NCBI GenBank assembly: GCA_041653495.1 | Contig: JBAZFF010000022.1 | Coordinates: forward strand, 1-7,548 | Reading direction: 5' to 3' | DNA from: JBAZFF01 sp041653495 | GTDB taxonomy: Bacteria > Patescibacteriota > Minisyncoccia > Minisyncoccales > RBG-13-42-11 | Length of the DNA stretch: 7,548 nucleotides | Part shown: positions 6,302-7,548 of the stretch, piece by piece | Position numbering within the stretch: the first letter of the stretch is position 1 | Layout of the letters: each line of letters starts with the position of its first letter | Position numbers and translations under genes: made by a program | The notes under the pieces: model-generated | Database searches by the model: none | Seen by the model: the letters and a program-made list of their open reading frames with translations, nothing else | What the model was told of the DNA's origin: nothing

Positions 6302-6307
6302 ATTATA
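6302..6307 (-). promoter_or_regulatory. Candidate greA-proximal promoter -10 box
   Basis: On the - strand this reads TATAAT within AAATATAATTAAGG. Transcription would start near 6295, giving a leader of about 40 bases that opens directly into the hairpin. The hexamer at the right distance upstream (AATGTT for a 17-base spacer) is a poor -35, so this is supported by a perfect -10 and its position only. Confidence 0.45.
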
Positions 6308-6317
6308 TTTAACTCCC

Positions 6318-6401
6318 CTAACGGAACATTTTTCCAAAACCCAAAACAATTGTTGAATATGCAATTACTGATTTTCTGTTTTGAGTATCTACCTTTTCCA
6401 T
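6318..6401 (-). CDS. Possible 27-residue small ORF upstream of greA
   Basis: This frame runs from ATG (6399-6401) to TAG (6318-6320) and encodes a 27-residue peptide. It begins MEKVDTQNRKS, has a hydrophobic middle (VIAYSTIVLGFG) and ends KMFR. It lies between the full-consensus leftward promoter (6427-6454) and the greA-proximal -10 box, so it would be near the start of any transcript from the far promoter, with a GGCA/TGCC mini-hairpin just ahead of it. No Shine-Dalgarno is visible. An ORF of this length arises easily by chance in non-coding DNA, and I recognise no family. It could be a leader peptide, a tiny membrane peptide, or nothing. Confidence 0.22.
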   Translation of the reverse strand: MEKVDTQNRKSVIAYSTIVLGFGKMFR

Positions 6402-6426
6402 GACTTAGGCACTTTTGCCATAGTCC

Positions 6427-6454
6427 ATTATAATCTTGCCAACAATTATGTCAA
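6427..6454 (-). promoter_or_regulatory. Full-consensus sigma-70-type promoter facing greA
   Basis: On the - strand TTGACA (6454-6449) and TATAAT (6432-6427) are separated by 16 bases; both hexamers match consensus at every position. Transcription would start near 6420. The nearest downstream gene is greA, with a leader of about 166 bases containing the small ORF, the second -10 box and the hairpin. An independent small RNA ending before greA is an alternative, although I see no strong terminator there. Confidence 0.72.
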
Positions 6455-6469
6455 CACCCAGGACAAACC

Positions 6470-6498
6470 TTGCTAAAAGGGTATTTTTTATGTAAAAT
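6470..6498 (+). promoter_or_regulatory. Promoter of the tRNA-His-ispH-ispG unit
   Basis: TTGCTA (6470-6475) and TAAAAT (6493-6498) are separated by exactly 17 bases. Transcription would start near 6505, leaving only about four bases before the mature tRNA 5' end. No other promoter is visible between the tRNA and ispH (seven bases), so this promoter probably serves the tRNA and the MEP-pathway genes together. It diverges from the greA-facing promoter, with the two -35 boxes 15 bases apart. Confidence 0.72.
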
Positions 6499-6508
6499 AT
6501 TCCCATAT

Positions 6509-6581
6509 GGTGCTCGTAGCTTAGTGGAAAAGCGCCTCGCTGTGGCCGAGGAGACCGTGGGTCCGAATCCCATCGAGCACC
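6509..6581 (+). tRNA. tRNA-His (anticodon GTG)
   Basis: A full cloverleaf folds. The acceptor stem is GTGCTCG (6510-6516) with CGAGCAC (6574-6580). The D arm is GCTT/AAGC with loop AGTGGAA, and the anticodon stem is CCTCG/CGAGG with loop CTGTGGC, giving GTG at 6542-6544. The variable loop is AGACC, and the T stem GTGGG/CCCAT has one G-U pair. G at 6509 opposite C at 6581 is the encoded G-1:C73 pair that marks histidine tRNAs, confirming identity. The CCA end is not encoded (6582-6584 read CAT), so a CCA-adding enzyme is required. The T loop is TCCGAAT, with C instead of the near-universal U at position 55. ispH begins seven bases after the last mature base. Confidence 0.95.
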
Positions 6582-6588
6582 CATCCAA

Positions 6589-7407
6589 ATGAAAATTATC
6601 GTAGCTAAAAATATAGGCTTTTGCTCCGGAGTCAAAAGAGCGATACAGATAGCCGAAAGAAGCTTAGAACAGGACCAAAAACCTGTTCAGTTTCTCGGAA
6701 CTATAGTGCATAACGAGCAAGTTATAGAAAAATTCAGGAAATCTGGAGTAAGGTTCCTTAAGGACCTGAAAGAGGCTCTGCCTGGAACTATTGTAGTCCA
6801 GGCTCATGGGATTCCTCCCATAAAAGGCACAAACCAAAGCATATCTTTCAGGGACGCTACCTGCCCCTTAGTCAAGAAGACTCAGTTGTTGGCCAAAGAG
6901 CTTCAGGCGGAAGGATTTCAGGTTGTAATTATCGGAGACAAGAAGCATTCCGAAACGAAGGGGATAAAAGGATATGCCAGAAAAGCAAAAATAATAGAAA
7001 ACGAAAAACAGGCCCGGAGCTTGGGAAGATTCAAGAAAATAGGCGTGATTTCGCAAACTACACAGAATCTAAAGACGGTAAACGATATCCTAAGAATATT
7101 AAAAACAAAAACAAAGAACTTAGAATTCTATAATACCCTCTGTTCCGAAGTGTTAAACAGGCAGAAAGAAATGAGAGAAATGTCAAAAAAGGCAGATGCA
7201 ATGCTGGTAATAGGATCTAAAACTTCTGCGAATACCAAAAGACTTGTAGAAATAGCCAAAAAAGCCAAAAAAGTGGTTTGGCTCATCAACACTTACAAAG
7301 AATTAAATAAAAAGAACTTGTCTAATGTTAAAACTCTGGGGATAATATCGGGAGCTTCCGCCCCTAATTGGGAAATAGAAAAAATAATGAAATGCCTACA
7401 AAAGTAA
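6589..7407 (+). CDS. ispH: 4-hydroxy-3-methylbut-2-enyl diphosphate reductase IspH
   Basis: This 272-residue cytosolic iron-sulfur enzyme catalyses the last MEP-pathway step, reducing HMBPP to IPP and DMAPP. The three cluster-ligating cysteines are present: C12 in GFCSGV, C92 in DATCPLV and C185 in NTLCSEV. Substrate-pocket residues also remain: H41 (VHNE), H73 (AHG), H120 and proton-relay E122 (HSETKG), T157 (SQTT), and S257 (GASAPNW). The SSN diphosphate-binding triplet reads S213-A214-N215, a Ser-to-Ala change. It is shorter than E. coli IspH (316), mostly at the C-terminus, but complete. The ATG follows the tRNA-His gene by seven bases with no Shine-Dalgarno. Its 3' end overlaps ispG by 16 bases, so the two final pathway enzymes are probably made together. 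Confidence 0.96.
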   Translation: MKIIVAKNIGFCSGVKRAIQIAERSLEQDQKPVQFLGTIVHNEQVIEKFRKSGVRFLKDLKEALPGTIVVQAHGIPPIKGTNQSISFRDATCPLVKKTQLLAKELQAEGFQVVIIGDKKHSETKGIKGYARKAKIIENEKQARSLGRFKKIGVISQTTQNLKTVNDILRILKTKTKNLEFYNTLCSEVLNRQKEMREMSKKADAMLVIGSKTSANTKRLVEIAKKAKKVVWLINTYKELNKKNLSNVKTLGIISGASAPNWEIEKIMKCLQK

Positions 7408-7548
7408 TAAAAATAGGAAACGTAAGAATAGGCGGCGGTCTGCCTGTTCGTATCCAGTCCATGACGAATACTCCGACTTGGGATGTCAAGAAAACAGTAA
7501 AACAGATAAAAGAATTGGAGAAAGCAGGATGTGAGATAATAAGAGTAA
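7392..7548 (+). CDS. ispG: 4-hydroxy-3-methylbut-2-en-1-yl diphosphate synthase IspG, 5' part only
   Basis: The frame from ATG 7392-7394 runs open to the window edge, giving 52 codons. The sequence matches the N-terminus of IspG/GcpE: KIGNVRIGGGLPVRIQSMTN (residues 7-26), then TWDVKKTVKQIKELEKAGCE and IIRV, compared with the family pattern VGGxxPVxVQSMTNTxTxDVxxTVxQIxxLxxAGCxIxRV. IspG turns MEcPP into HMBPP, the substrate of IspH, using a 4Fe-4S cluster whose ligands lie beyond the window. The start lies 16 bases inside the end of ispH in another frame, with no Shine-Dalgarno, implying translational coupling. The rest of the gene is outside the window. Confidence 0.95.
   Translation, partial: MPTKVIKIGNVRIGGGLPVRIQSMTNTPTWDVKKTVKQIKELEKAGCEIIRV

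Noticed and set aside
6429..6434. TATAAT on the + strand as a second tRNA promoter
   Set aside because: It is part of the self-complementary ATTATAAT that forms the - strand -10. The + strand lacks a -35 at a sensible distance, and 6470-6498 is a better tRNA promoter.
6405..6635. 76-codon - strand ORF across the tRNA gene
   Set aside because: It is antisense to tRNA-His and the ispH start, has no family resemblance, and its frame is explained by the complement of the tRNA.
1..7548. CRISPR array, insertion sequence, phage or toxin-antitoxin content
   Set aside because: No regularly spaced repeats, transposase motifs, terminal inverted repeats or recognisable toxin or antitoxin genes are present.

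Overview
This window looks like chromosome from a small-genome bacterium, most likely a Patescibacteria/Candidate Phyla Radiation member such as the Parcubacteria. That is an inference from style, not from a marker-gene tree: genes are tightly packed and often overlap by one base (TAATG), Shine-Dalgarno sequences are mostly absent, several proteins are short versions of their families, and the tRNA gene does not encode its CCA end. Nothing resembles a phage, an insertion sequence or CRISPR.

Layout. (1) Bases 2-568, + strand: the end of an unidentified upstream gene (position suits infC), then rpmI and rplT, the usual ribosomal-protein operon. It closes at a hairpin (579-606) that can terminate transcription from both sides. 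(2) Bases 608-5673, - strand: seven genes with gaps of 44 bases or fewer, read from 5673 leftward. They are an exported serine-hydrolase-like protein, a flippase-like membrane protein (LPG_synthase_TM family), a six-helix half-size MFS protein, PolX (polymerase plus PHP nuclease), a Nudix hydrolase, a minimal O6-alkylguanine-DNA alkyltransferase domain, and a small Cys-rich zinc-ribbon-like protein. The first three are envelope or membrane genes. The next three form a DNA-repair and nucleotide-sanitation block with overlapping reading frames. (3) Bases 5740-6254, - strand: greA with its own terminator and a leader carrying a GC-rich hairpin just before the start codon. (4) Bases 6255-6508: a 254-base divergent control region. 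It holds a greA-proximal -10 box, a possible 27-codon ORF, a full-consensus promoter facing greA and a good promoter facing the tRNA. (5) Bases 6509-7548, + strand: tRNA-His(GTG), ispH seven bases later, and the start of ispG. These are the last two enzymes of the MEP isoprenoid pathway, apparently transcribed together with the tRNA.

The best leads are the tRNA-His/ispH junction, where tRNA 3' processing would leave ispH almost leaderless, the unusual C at position 55 of that tRNA, and the greA upstream region (two possible promoters, a small ORF and a start-proximal hairpin). I did not find a clearly new multi-gene system. Most genes belong to known families.
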